From the NCBI RefSeq assembly GCF_030052815.1, contig NC_079510.1, positions 36,242,358 through 36,306,357 on the forward strand: a stretch of 64,000 nucleotides of DNA, given 5' to 3'. Made by a program: the position numbers and the translations under genes. A model generated the notes under the pieces. That model did not search any database and had not been told where the DNA came from. It worked only from the letters and a program-made list of their open reading frames with translations. Shown piece after piece: positions 12,150 through 22,735 of this stretch (position 1 is the stretch's first letter; each line of letters opens with the position of its first letter). The stretch comes from Hevea brasiliensis (Eukaryota; Streptophyta; Magnoliopsida; Malpighiales; Euphorbiaceae).

Positions 12150-12912
12150 AATTTCTTATTCATGAAAATATAATAATTGAATAACATATTTAATATTGTA
12201 ATCTTAATAATTGAGGAAAATTAATAATAATGCTTAATTATAATTAGTAATTTATTGCTTTTTGGAAATAATTATTAAAATAAAATTAATAACATTTAAA
12301 TTTAATAATTAATTATTTTTTCAAAATAATTATTAAAATAAAATTAACAATATTTTAAATTGTAATTTTTTTTAATTTAAAATTTAATTTAATATTTAGT
12401 AATTTATTATTTTTGAAAGTAATTATTAAAAAAATTAATAACATTATTTTATATTTTAATTTTTTATTTAATTGAAATTTAATTGAATTTTAAATTAAAA
12501 AATATTTTTTTATAATAAAATTGTTATGGTCTAAAATATTATTTATTATAACATTATTTATTAAAATAATATTTATATTTTATTTAAAAATATAAAATAA
12601 AATAATTAATAAAAAAATAAAATTGTAGGTAGCGTCCAGCTTTCCTTTAATTTTATTTAATTATTTTATTTAATAATTTTTAACTAAAATAATTTAATAA
12701 AATCAGGTGCACGCTATTATAAATAGTGTCCGACTCAAAACGTTATTATAATTAGTATCCCACTCTCAAAACGCTATTATAATTAGCGTATTGCTCTCAA
12801 AACTTTCAAACTCAGCACTTTTTCTCCTTTTTTGGTAATTAAATTCTAACTTATCCCTTCTGGTATATTATTTTTTCTACTACACCCATCTAGTAAAAAG
12901 CCCCATATATGG
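12150..12912 (-). repeat. Foldback arm B
   Basis: The inverted copy of arm A (4253..4933 plus 6777..6830). It has its own three imperfect palindromes of about 20 nt at 12711, 12739 and 12770, again at about 30-nt pitch, for example 'aacgctattataattagcgt'. It reads continuously through the point where arm A was split by the solo LTR. Confidence 0.65.
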
Positions 12913-13687
12913 AGTTCTTTGAATACCTAGTTCTGTTATTGTTTAGCAAATATCAAGTGTTGGTTCTCTTCGCTGACCAAGGGCTTCTAGTCGCATTCTT
13001 CGCTTGGAATAAAGTAGGTTACTTTTTAATTCAAAATGGCTACACATCAATTTTTAAGACTGCTCAAGGATGCAACTAAACTCTCAAGAAATTGATTGTA
13101 GCTTGGCAACCATAGCTAGTGCTTGGCATAGTGGCCAATCATATGCATATGCTGCCACATTTGAATGCATTTTGGCTTTGTTCTGCCCCCTTTGTAAGGA
13201 GGAAATGAGGTCTTCGTGTGGAACAACTTAGACAGACAACAATTATTTTTACTCAATTTGGATTAATCCGATCAACTCAAACTTGACCAAAAAATAATAG
13301 CATGAAGACAGTGTGCAAAAGAGGAAAGCGACAAACCTAAACTTAGTATTCTCTTTCAATACATATATACCTGATCCCACCTTTATTCAATTATTGAGAG
13401 CTTGAAGACCATATTGGATTTTCTATATGATGGCTTATCTACTTGTTAACTTGGTTTGAAATCCCATTTTGCATGCTGTAAATGAAACTAGGGGCAAAAT
13501 TTCCTTCTTAATGTGCTTAATGCAATTTTCCTTGACCTACCGCCAATAAAGACTTTTGAGGCTTCTTGAATCCTAATCATACACAAAGTTGCTGCCTCTA
13601 ATAGGTTCATCAAGCCTAACATAACTTGGTTCAATAATTGAAAAGCATTCCACTTACATAATATGATTAAGTTTGAATCCCTATTTG
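12913..13687. other. Intergenic, no gene recognised
   Basis: The base composition is less AT-rich than the neighbours, but all frames are broken by stops and no family is recognised. The minus-strand frame at 13488..13757 is short, low-complexity and runs into the CACTA-like repeat, so it is not called. Confidence 0.4.
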
Positions 13688-14010
13688 CACTAAAAAAAAA
13701 AGGTATCAACGATGGATTGATGGATCTAGTACTGAATCTATCACTAATTTGCCACAAAAATATAGATTAGTGACAGATCAACAAATCCGTCATTGAAATA
13801 CATTACCGATGAGATTTTCAGCGACGATCATAATCCGTCACTAATCCATAGATAATTCACAAAATTGACTTTCAATGATAAATTTTAGTCATTTGTTAAA
13901 GTATCAGCGATGGATTAGTGAAGTATCAATAACGAATCTGTAGCTAATCAATATTTTTCTATAAAATTTTAATCTGTCACTAAATCACTATTTGATACTT
14001 GTGTTTTCTT
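13688..14010. mobile_element. CACTA-like non-autonomous repeat fragment
   Basis: It begins CACTAAAAAAAAAAGG, a typical En/Spm terminus, followed by subterminal motifs in both orientations: 'gatggatt', 'attagtgaca', 'atccgtca', 'cagcgacga', 'ccgtcactaatcc'. No opposite CACTA terminus is clear. The last part (from about 13918) is also present at 55013, at the left edge of the duplicated segment. Confidence 0.55.
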
Positions 14011-14349
14011 TTAATATTCCTCCGGTCTATCTACTCAAAGGGATGTTGCTAAAATTAACTCTTCAATCATATGTGTGAGCGTACACATGTCTTATTATAG
14101 TTTGTTTTGATAATATTTGAGTGAGATGATAAGTATGAGCTTTGTAAGTGCACAATCCATCTTTTTCTACTTGCTGAAAGTAATATATTTCTGTAGTTTG
14201 TTTTGATAATATTTCTTTCCTCAAATAACAAATCAAAATATTTCAATAATTTTTTTCACTAATTAATCATCTCTAAATCTTTAATTTTTATTCAAATTTT
14301 ATGTTAGACAATGTGAATATGATTACATTATATCAAAAATAAAATTACT

Positions 14350-14440
14350 TTATCAATAGATATTGGGTCGAGTGGAAGGAATTCAATTCCTCTAAAGTAA
14401 GGCCTTGGATTTGAGCCTGTGGGTCACTGGATAAGGGTCC
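14350..14440 (+). mobile_element. Possible tRNA-derived SINE fragment
   Basis: 'tgggtcgagtggaagg' resembles an A box and 'ggatttgagcc' a B box, about 35 nt apart. In copy 2 (55408 onward) the A-box part is kept and the B-box part is replaced by a GT run. Weak evidence. Confidence 0.3.
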
Positions 14441-14880
14441 CAAACCAAAATAATTACTTTGGTTTATTTTAAAAAAATATCTTTGTGAAATTTTTGTATT
14501 TTACTTTTTGCATTTAAATAAAGTGATTTTTATTTTTTTTTCATAGTAATCATTTCAAAAAAAATTAAAATATAAAATATTATTTTTAAATATATATATA
14601 TATATATGAAGGGTCACCATTTTTACATTAATTTAATATTTTTTTTCATAAAACATTTTCTTTACGAAACTAAAATTACGTAAAATTTACGAAATAGAAA
14701 ATAGAAAATTTATAAAATTTTCTATAAAACAAAGTAATCTTTCTTTAAAAAAATAATCATAAAATATACCATTACTCGAAATTACAAATTAAATTCATCA
14801 TAGTTATTTTAAAATAATCAAACAAATAACAAATTAAAATTATAATAATTTTACTTAAATTCATATATATCAATATATAC

Positions 14881-14881
14881 A

Positions 14882-14945
<64 letters not shown>
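14881..14945. repeat. (ATT)n microsatellite
   Basis: About 21 uninterrupted trinucleotide units. The equivalent site in the other duplicate (55743..55756) has only about four. Confidence 0.95.
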
Positions 14946-14946
<1 letters not shown>

Positions 14947-15529
14947 ATAATCTAGGTTGTTGATTTAAGTATATGTTAGATAGTCAAAGATAATTAAAGG
15001 GCCTAATCATATCAAGAAGTCAAATCTTTATGCAAATTTTCTATTTAATCTAAATTTTTTATTTTGACAATTAAGGCTCAATTTCTAAATGCCTAATGGC
15101 ATAAATAGTTCATAATTTTTACATTTTGGTGAATTAATCAAATTCTTTTAATTTTAATAAAATCAATTATAATCTTAAAATTGATAAAATTTTATTTAAA
15201 ATTAAGCATAAATTTTAAAAAAAGCAAGTTAAAAAAAAAAACACTTAACCTCATTCAACTACGATTTTTATAAAAAAAAAATTAAATTATATAAATTATA
15301 ATAAAATATTCATTTTTCTCACATAATTAAAAGAAAGAGAGAGAAGTGTTAACATATTTCTTAACTAAATAATTATTATATTTAATAAATATAAAAAAAT
15401 ATTAAAAATTACTATTTCTTAATTTTTAAAAAAAATTAATAATTATAAATAAATTTTAAAATACGACAAATAAAAGTGGAAGAAACTATTTAACTAAACA
15501 ATAACTTTGATTGGTTGGGCTTTCAACCG

Positions 15530-15725
15530 AACCGACCCATTATTAAGAACCCAATAGCCCAAATGCAAAAAGGATTGAGAATGGTGGGAAGGGAGGACGG
15601 GAAAAAGGAGGAAGAAGAGAACAGAGAACCCTATTCCAAGTAGAAAACCGTCGGCTACTTTGCTCCTCTTTTTCATTCTCCCTTAGCCACTCCTCAATAC
15701 CATTTTGCGAGTGAGTGTGTTTTTT
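15530..15725 (+). other. Relict 5' UTR exon with splice donor (inferred)
   Basis: A GC-richer block ('accgacccatt', 'agaagagaacagagaaccct', 'tcctctttttcattctccc') ends 'tttgcgagtgagtgtg', which fits an exon end followed by a GT donor, then a T-rich intron-like stretch. The block is conserved in copy 2 (62060..62240) better than its AT-rich surroundings. No downstream coding exon is visible in either copy, so it may be the 5' end of a truncated or captured gene. Inference only. Confidence 0.3.
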
Positions 15726-16161
15726 ATTATTTTTACTTTTTAAATCTAAATTATATGACTTGCACTTTGATTACTTGCTCTACTTTGTAGTTGCTCTGTA
15801 GTTGATCTTGGGTTGGTATTAGTATAATCTTCAATTTCTTGGACAACAGCCAGTTTTCATGATGTTTTAATTTTGAATTTGGCTTGTTTTAGTGGATATT
15901 TGGTGTGGTTTATTTTCCTCCATTGAGCTTTTTCTGTATAGTAGCTACAGCTGGTGTGGAGTTGCTGGTTCTGGTGTTTTAGCTTTTTGTTTGCATGTTT
16001 TGTTAGTAGTTATTCTGCTTATAATCATTTTTTGGAGTTTAGACAAATGCATGCTTTGGTTATGCGAGTTTGTTTATTGAAAGTTGTAGTATCACATTAG
16101 CTCACTTGAATTTTGGGCCTTAATATAACAGAATGGAGAATGTGAATTCATGTGGATGATT

Positions 16162-16885
16162 TGCATTGCAATTCTGATGGGTTTGAGTTGAGTTATTCGT
16201 TGCTGAAAATGGAACCCATGAATGTTGCTTTTGAATTTAACATTTTCATCAATGATAACCCAAAACCAATCCCAAGGACCTGGAGAATTGAAATGGAAGA
16301 GTTGTTTTGTTGATTGGGGTGGGGATAGGGGCAGCAAGCCAGCAATGGATTAACTTTATTTATGCCATAGTCTCTTACATATTTGATTGCGCATATGCCA
16401 TCCATGAGTTTTATGTGATTGTTTTAGATTGCTTCTTTCCAAGAGGAACTCTCTTTAATACAGTGGGAATTAAGAACTCATACAGTTACTATTTTTTTTC
16501 CCTTCAATATTGAAGTGGTGGGAAAGGGGTGATTTGAACACAAGTACTGCTCTAAAGAAAAGAGGCAAAGCTACCAATTAAGCTATACCGTGGCCACTGT
16601 TTAATGTTGCCATTAATTCAATCCTTTGTGGGTTAGATTCGTATTGTTAAATTCCATGTTTTACTTTCACTAACTTATTATTATAAACTTATGTTGACTG
16701 CTATTCAACTATGAAAACAAGCATTCGTTTTGTCATTGGCTTGCTCACAAATCTTCTGTTAGCAAATAAAAGAGAGAGTAGTACTTTTAAAAGACCTTCT
16801 GTTTAGAAATTAAAATTTTATAAGAATTTAATTTAATTAATTTTTTTATTAATTCTCATATTGAAAATGAAAAAATTTAATTTTT
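16162..16885. repeat. About 0.7-kb segment present only in duplicate copy 1
   Basis: Copy 2 joins directly from 'gtggatgattt' to an AT-rich 'aatttttaaaaaatat' (about 62620). Copy 1 carries this extra segment between the same two points. It includes the tRNA-like element at 16490..16600. It is either an insertion in copy 1 or a deletion in copy 2. Confidence 0.6.
16490..16600 (-). mobile_element. tRNA-derived SINE head
   Basis: On the minus strand 'tagcttaattggtag' (16571..16585) fits the RNA polymerase III A box, and 'tgttcaaatcacc' (about 16528..16541) fits the B box, 30 to 40 nt apart as in tRNAs. There is no good cloverleaf with an anticodon stem, so it is read as a SINE and not as a tRNA gene. 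The 3' end of the SINE is not defined. Confidence 0.5.
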
Positions 16886-17044
16886 TTAATTTTTAAAAAA
16901 TATATTTAAAATAATAAAAATAAAAAATAATTATATAAAATTAAAGATTTATTTTAAGCGAGGGAAATCAGAATACCTGCCCTTACAGCAAATGGGTTCC
17001 ACAAAAAGCTGAGAATCGGCTGAGAATTACATTGTCTGCCGTAA

Positions 17045-17468
17045 TTTCACCACAAAAAGCGATTCCATCTCTAGTAGATTGGGATACAACACACGATGGG
17101 CTTAGAACTGTTGGGCCTCCTTGATTTACTTTTGTGTAAGAATTTAATCCTAAATTTAAATTCTATTAACAAATTAATTCCTATTATTAATTGCTTTTCA
17201 ATTTAAAATAATTTATTTCATACTTTTTGTTTTAACAACAAAATAGTCTCTACATCTAAATTTTATATTGAAGTAATTATATATTTTATATTTAAATAAT
17301 TATATAAAATTATTTTAAAATAATATATATAATTAAACTCATTTATTTTACATATAAATTCTATATTTATTATGTTGATATCGCATATCATTTATTCATT
17401 ACTACATGTTGTGAAGGCTTAAAATTTTAATAAAGGACCGAGCCTAGAATTTTAGTAAGAAAGTGAAG

Positions 17469-17517
<49 letters not shown>

Positions 17518-18004
17518 CACAAGCGGATAAACTTATTTATCTCTTGAAAATAGACATGATTAATGTGCCATTTAATTACTTTTTGTATTGATCATTGACG
17601 TTTTTATATGAATTTTATAATTACATTCATTGTCAAATTGTGATTAATAAATCTTTTATGTTTTTATTACCTAATGGTCACAGTCATAGATTAAAAAAAT
17701 GTGTTATATTGGAGGGAGAGGTGCATGTATGGTTATTTTTTATTTTATCTACTCCTTCATTAGATCTTTCCTGCACACCCGACTTAAAGTGATGCATGTG
17801 TGATTATTATAAAGAACATGTATACATATTAAGAGATAGACATAGAGGGAGAAAATCAACTAAACTTGTTGAAAGAGGCAATGGGCATATCTTATTACCT
17901 TTATTATGCGTCAATACATTGGAAGATGAATACAATCAACATGAATTATCCTTTTTATTTATTACAATTAATAGTGATCAAATGACCTAAATGATGACAT
18001 TTGC
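17045..18004. other. 3' flank of the GLP gene, no gene
   Basis: AT-rich and present in both duplicates. An (AT)n run at 17470..17510 followed by (CA)n is absent from copy 2, which has only a short AT run at 63222. Short plus-strand frames at 17595 and 17796 are not conserved as proteins between the duplicates and are rejected. Confidence 0.6.
17470..17510. repeat. (AT)n/(CA)n microsatellite
   Basis: About 20 AT units followed by 'gcacacacac'. The orthologous point in copy 2 is much shorter. Confidence 0.9.
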
Positions 18005-18929
18005 TTAATAGCCGTTAAGATCTGATGGATTCACCCATTCTTGTCTCTGAAGTTTGGCGACTAAATCCTTGTCAAGATGGAATGCTCTTATTAGAACATC
18101 AGGATTAATGGATGGGCTGGCTCCAAAAACTGTATTTGCTGTTGTCACAACTCCTGGATTTTGACTGTTTAATGCTGCTATGGCAACTGCAGGATTTTTT
18201 CCAATATTCAACTGGAAGTGAATGAGTCCAAATGGAAATACAAAAACATCTCCTGCCTTGAGAACTTTAGCAAAAACACGATGATCAGGATTGGATGTGA
18301 TAAAACCAGCATACAAGGTTCCTTCCAAGACAGTTAAGATCTCTGAAGCCCGAGGGTGATGGTGGGGTGGGTTTAGTCCACCATTTGCTTCATAGTCTAT
18401 ACGAACAATGGATAGGCCATTAGTATTAAGTCCTGGTATCGAATCCACAGTCAAAAGGTTGGTGCGTGCTCCAAGTTGTTTGGAAGTTTCGCTGGCAATA
18501 TTAAGCCCAGAATGGAAGAAATCATCTGCTGTGACATGGTCTGGGTCCTTGCAAAATTTTCCATTCACGAACACTGCATGAAAGAAAGAAATGTGTTATA
18601 CCATTATGTCATTAACACAATTTTATTACCACGCATGAATATAACTATAAGATTTTAACCGTTAATTATAATCGTTATATGTAACGGTTTCATTTTAAAA
18701 TTTTTCAAAAAGAAACTTATGAAATGAAAATAAATTTGAAAATGCTGCCTAAAAAAAATCAATTAATAATAGTAATAAAAGGAAATAACATAAACGGTTG
18801 CATACCACCAGAGCTAGCATCATCAGTTGACACACAAAAGTCCTGGAGAGGGCTAGGGTCATAGGCAATGGCAAATGAGGCAGCCAAAGCCAAGAAAGCA
18901 AGAGCTACGAGGAAATTAGAAACTTTCAT
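18005..18929 (-). CDS. Germin-like protein (cupin), two exons
   Basis: A secreted cupin of the germin-like family, expected in the cell wall/apoplast as a manganese-binding oligomer; members may have superoxide dismutase or, rarely, oxalate oxidase activity, and which applies here cannot be told from sequence. Exon 1 is 18806..18929 and exon 2 is 18005..18573. The 232-bp intron has a GTATG donor and a TGCAG acceptor and splits a Val codon. The product is 230 aa, normal for the family. Residues 1..22 form a signal peptide ending FAIA. Cys32 and Cys49 are the germin disulfide pair. Box 1 has [10 protein letters not shown] with ligands His112, His114 and Glu119; box 2 has [11 protein letters not shown] with His160. 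The usual HxH middle residue is His here. It looks like GLP subfamily 1. No defect is visible. The start is the only Met before the signal peptide. Confidence 0.95.
18574..18805 (-). other. Intron of germin-like gene
   Basis: Minus-strand GTATGCAACC...TTTCATGCAG, AT-rich, in phase 1, at the position typical of two-exon germin-like genes just after the first disulfide cysteine. Confidence 0.9.
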
Positions 18930-19009
18930 TATGTTTGCTGGGAAGCTTAGAATTCTTAGAAGAGTTTTGTTGTTGTAAGGGATGAGAAATCTTGCATGGG
19001 ATGCTTGGG

Positions 19010-19018
19010 TATTTATAG
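19010..19018 (-). promoter_or_regulatory. TATA box of germin-like gene
   Basis: Minus-strand CTATAAATA lies about 85 bp upstream of the ATG at 18929. This predicts a leader of roughly 50 nt. No other TATA is closer. Confidence 0.75.
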
Positions 19019-19200
19019 ATGAGGGTTTTTAGCTAGGGTGACCAAAGAAAATTCAAGAATTAATCAAACAAGGAAGGTTTTTCAAATTTGTAATCTTAAT
19101 CTGAAGGTCAATTATCTAATTTGCATGGAATACATCTCCAGACATCGTGCATGTGGCTTAGATTAATTAGTCTCATATATTGTTTGTTGAAATTTGACCT

Positions 19201-19240
19201 TTTAAGTTGGCCAACCTTTCTTTAAGTTGGCCAACCTTTC
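19201..19240. repeat. Two exact 20-bp direct repeats in GLP promoter
   Basis: The 20-mer 'tttaagttggccaacctttc' occurs twice head to tail. Each copy holds the palindrome TTGGCCAA. The pair lies about 190 bp upstream of the TATA box and about 60 bp from the retrotransposon insertion. A duplicated protein-binding site is possible, but the function is unknown. Confidence 0.6.
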
Positions 19241-19299
19241 TTTCATACTTTTTTTTAGTTGAATTCCAAAATGTTTTAACAAATAACTTACATAATTTA

Positions 19300-20138
19300 T
19301 GTCACGACCCAACCTATGGGCCGGACCGGCACTAGGACCTGGGCCAGCCTAAAGCCCCCGAGGCCCGTAGTAAGCCTTAACTATTCATTAACCCAACTCT
19401 AAGGCCCATTTGGGCCCAATATCAAGAAAACAAACGGACAGAGTCCGGCCATAAAATGGACTTTCCAACGGGGAGTTTTCGACTCACCCGACCTGTAAAC
19501 ACAATAAACAATCCATTGGGGAGCTCAGCTCACCCTCCACATACTCATCAACATAATAATAAATGGGAGCTCAGCTCCCTCATCCAATCCATCAAACATG
19601 CATAGCATATTAAGTTTACAGGTCCCAAAATAATAATTTAGTTTACAGACCCAAATCAAATAACATTTCTAACACATGCGGAAATTCTAAGATTTAACAA
19701 GTTTATACAAACAGTAATAATTGACCTGCGAGGGAGAAAAGCAGGTTAACCAAAATAAAATCCTCCTGTAGCCTGAAAAAAATATTGAACAGGAGTGAGC
19801 GTTCGACTCAGAGAGTAAAATATCAATTTTAACCATAATCTCTATAACTATCTAGAACTAATGCGCCCTGTATAGTGAAATGCAACATCAACAACATTTT
19901 CACATCATAACATCAAAAAGGTAATTTGGAGCACTCACACACCCTGTAGTATCAATCATAACATATGGGAGCTGATCCCCTATACAGCTCTCTTAAATCC
20001 AACCTGGTGCCAGCGAATTACTCAAGCTCGGACTTCCACTTAATAACCAAATCGAGGGTCCCAGCGAATTACTCAAGCCGTGACTACCCCTCGAAGGATC
20101 GGGTCCCAGCGAATTACTCAAGCCGTGACTGCCCCGTC
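19300..20138 (-). mobile_element. Chromovirus 3' LTR, left segment
   Basis: It matches 49493..50324 nearly base for base and ends in 'ccgtc' (20134..20138), the first copy of the nested element's target duplication. Confidence 0.92.
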
Positions 20139-20675
20139 TGTCGACACCATATTTTGGCCGATCCCTAGAATCAATAAAAATTCTTCTTTGAACAGCTAAT
20201 CACGTTTCCGATCCCTCTTTGATAGGCGGTCACATTTCCGATCTCTCCTCACAAAGAATTGAATTAATGCTGAGTCCTCATATTCATTAAGGCCTCGCCG
20301 ATCTCTCAAATCATTTACCGACCTCTTAAACCCGTTGTCGAATTTCCGGACCTGTCAAGTATATTCCTGATCTCTGTTGATAAATAAAATGAACTGGCAC
20401 TAGATCTTTTCCTACCAGTTTTATTGCCGACCTCCTTTTCGGAAGATTAAGAGCTAAAGCTTTGGTTCGGTTTAACGAGGGTTCCGATCTTAAGTGTTCA
20501 AGTTAAATTTTCAATTTTAATCAAGTCCCGTTCAGCATTTCTCCCCCACCGATCTCATGCTTATTGTGCTTTCCGATCTTTTATACTTAGATTAATAATG
20601 GCATTTAGTTCATGTTTCGCTATGCTCATACAATCAAATACTTAGGCAATTCAAAGATTTTCCAATCACATCCAT

Positions 20676-22578
20676 TCATTGAACAAAAGAGATATTCCAT
20701 TTCATTTCATAATTTGTACAAGTTATTCGGTGGGGATCACCCCACTGATTTACATTCCGCTCTCTCTCTCTCTTCCTCGCCTCCTCCTCACTATCTTCAC
20801 CATCGCCCCGAGCCAGTCGTCCATCCAAGAGAAGTCCTCTTCGTGATAGCGCTTTGGAGTTCGGCCAAGAGATCCTTATGAGCATTCACATAGGCTCCGC
20901 TATTCCCGACACCATCTCTTCATCCTTTCCTTAAGCTCTTTGTCTTTCTCGAAAGCTCCTTATCCTTCGTTAAGCTCCTCTACAAGTTGAGCGACTGAAG
21001 CGCTTCATGGCCTGAAGTGCCTGGACTTCTCTGAGAGCCCGTTCACTTTCAGCCAAGTCACGAGACCTTTCGGCCAGCTGGTCTTCATGGTACTTCGCCC
21101 GTCCCTCGACTTGAGATATATAATCCCGAGCGGATGAGAGTTGGGATCGAGGGAAGCCAATTCGATTTTTCTTCCCGACCTCCTTACCTGAGACGCTGAA
21201 TCTTTTCCGAATCATGGTCCGGTTCACTGCACACTCCACGCTTAGGCTCATGGTTCGAGTCAAGATATCATCGAGACTATTCTCAGGATAGCCTGTCCGG
21301 TCCTCCCGAAAGAAGATGGTAGACACCGTGACTTTGGCAAAATCGGGTTCTCCCCGACACCCGGTTATTCTTCAAGCAGTCGATCCACATTTGAGCGCCA
21401 TGAGAAGAGGTCCTCCCAGAAGCTTGAGGAGGCCCCCCTTCCGTGCTTGGGACAACTGAGAGAGGCGGAGGCTGCTCTTCCGATCTAGGAGGAGATCTGA
21501 CAGCTTCAGTGGTCGGCGGACCCGAAGGTTGAGGTGGGTCTCTTGGTATCTCCCTGTGTTCGTGACCGGTGTTTGAAGTCGTTCAACGCTTCATCTCCTT
21601 TACTTTCCGAAGATCTCTTTGTCCTTCTTCCGCTTCCTAGAACCTCACCACCCGCCATACCGCACAAAGAAAAGGTTAGTGAGATCTCTAAGGTCCCGAG
21701 AACCGAGATATAGAAAATACCAATGCCGAGGTCGAGAGCTAAGTTCGCGAGCTTGGCCGGTGATCGCTGCATGGTCCAATGGTGCGATTCGCGATCACCG
21801 CATTTGGACAGAATATTTTAGAGTGGCGGCACGACTTTTCACTCCATCACTATTGAGCTTTCCTCTTGACTCGAGGTAATGTGCTTCGAAGGGGCCTGGT
21901 ACCACCAAATACGAGGAAAGTCCTCAAAGCATTTCGGATCTTTACTCCTCGTAATGAAGAACCTGGTTCTTCCAATTCTTAAGGGATGAGGGCAGATCGG
22001 AAAACAAACCCACAATGAGGCTTCACTGAAAGAACCAAAGTGTTCGCCATCCTTTCGCGAAGTTAGTCCAGTGCAGCTCGGCGAACACCTTAGCCGTAGG
22101 TCCGATTCCCTTAGCTCGGCATAGACCTCTGAAAGCAACCAAGATCCGCCACGAGTTGGGGTGGATTTGAACAATGGATACTCGGTGAAATTTTAGGACC
22201 TCCTTATAGAAATCGTCTAGAGGGAACCTCGCATCGCCTTTAACTGCTCCTCGTACACCATAACCATGTCATTCTCTTCAAAAGAGTGATCGACCAAGAT
22301 CGCCATTGCACTTGATCACCATATGAATCGAGACAAATGTTGTGTTCTTGAACAAACGATTGCAGATCGGATTCAAGAACCGACGGAAGCTCGTCTATAG
22401 GAAGGGTCTCTCTCCTTGAAGGTGGTGCAAGCCTTGATGGTATGACCCGACCCCGACTGGAGCAGACCCTAGGGGTTTAGGTTGCACGCCGGGCCCGATC
22501 GCCTCTTCTTCGCCGATGATGACCATGAGAATCGAATGGAAGGAGGGCTCGCCGCTCTCGACCTTCTGCACCGCTCAT
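20676..22578 (-). pseudogene. Antisense Transposase_28-like gene in Ogre 5' LTR (broken copy)
   Basis: This is the counterpart of the better copy at 38210..40095. The ATG is at 22578, with a TATA box 150 bp upstream. Pieces of the same protein are seen in three minus-strand frames: the N-terminal domain in 21839..22500, the Arg/Pro-rich middle in 21330..21660, and a charged C-terminal tail in 20676..20960. Here the frame is interrupted by many 1- and 2-base indels, most at CAG/CTG/CCG sites, for example TCTCGAAAGC against TCTCAGAAAGC in the other LTR. A 35-bp segment near 20726 (with 'ggtggggatcaccccac') is absent from the other LTR. See the 3' LTR entry for domains. Confidence 0.6.
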
Positions 22579-22727
22579 TTTTAAAAGAAACAAAGAACTT
22601 AAACAAGAAAGAAGATCAAAGTCCTTACGAGTCCGATCGGCGGTGAGACCGAGAAAATGAGAGAACTTCAAGTTGTGAGCAGGGATTGAAAATGGAATGA
22701 GAGAATAACCGCTAACCCTCCCACCCC

Positions 22728-22735
22728 TATTTATA
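22728..22735 (-). promoter_or_regulatory. Antisense TATA box, Ogre 5' LTR
   Basis: Minus-strand TATAAATAGGGGTGGG, 150 bp upstream of the antisense ATG at 22578. The same box is conserved in the other LTR. It points away from the sense promoter at 24167. Confidence 0.6.

Larger units (their letters stand above)
13915..18950. repeat. Segmental duplication, copy 1
   Basis: It matches 55013..64000 in the same order and orientation, leaving out later insertions. Shared markers are 'ggattagtgaag', 'attcaattcctct', the (ATT)n run, 'aagataattaaagggccta', the 5'-exon-like block at 15540, 'caaattgtgattaataaatc' near 17640 and the GLP gene. The second copy is cut by the window edge at the point equivalent to about 18290, so the right end of the unit cannot be set; 18950 (the GLP start region) is a minimum. 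Confidence 0.8.

Noticed and set aside
15892..16513. Short ORFs on both strands with hydrophobic products
   Set aside because: They are not kept in the second duplicate (frames broken at 62400..62600) and have no recognisable domain.
16490..16600. Genuine tRNA gene on the minus strand
   Set aside because: A and B boxes are present, but I could not pair an acceptor stem or an anticodon stem; SINE is the better reading.
18476..18658. Plus-strand ORF opposite the GLP exon
   Set aside because: It is a shadow of the germin-like coding sequence crossing the exon-intron boundary.
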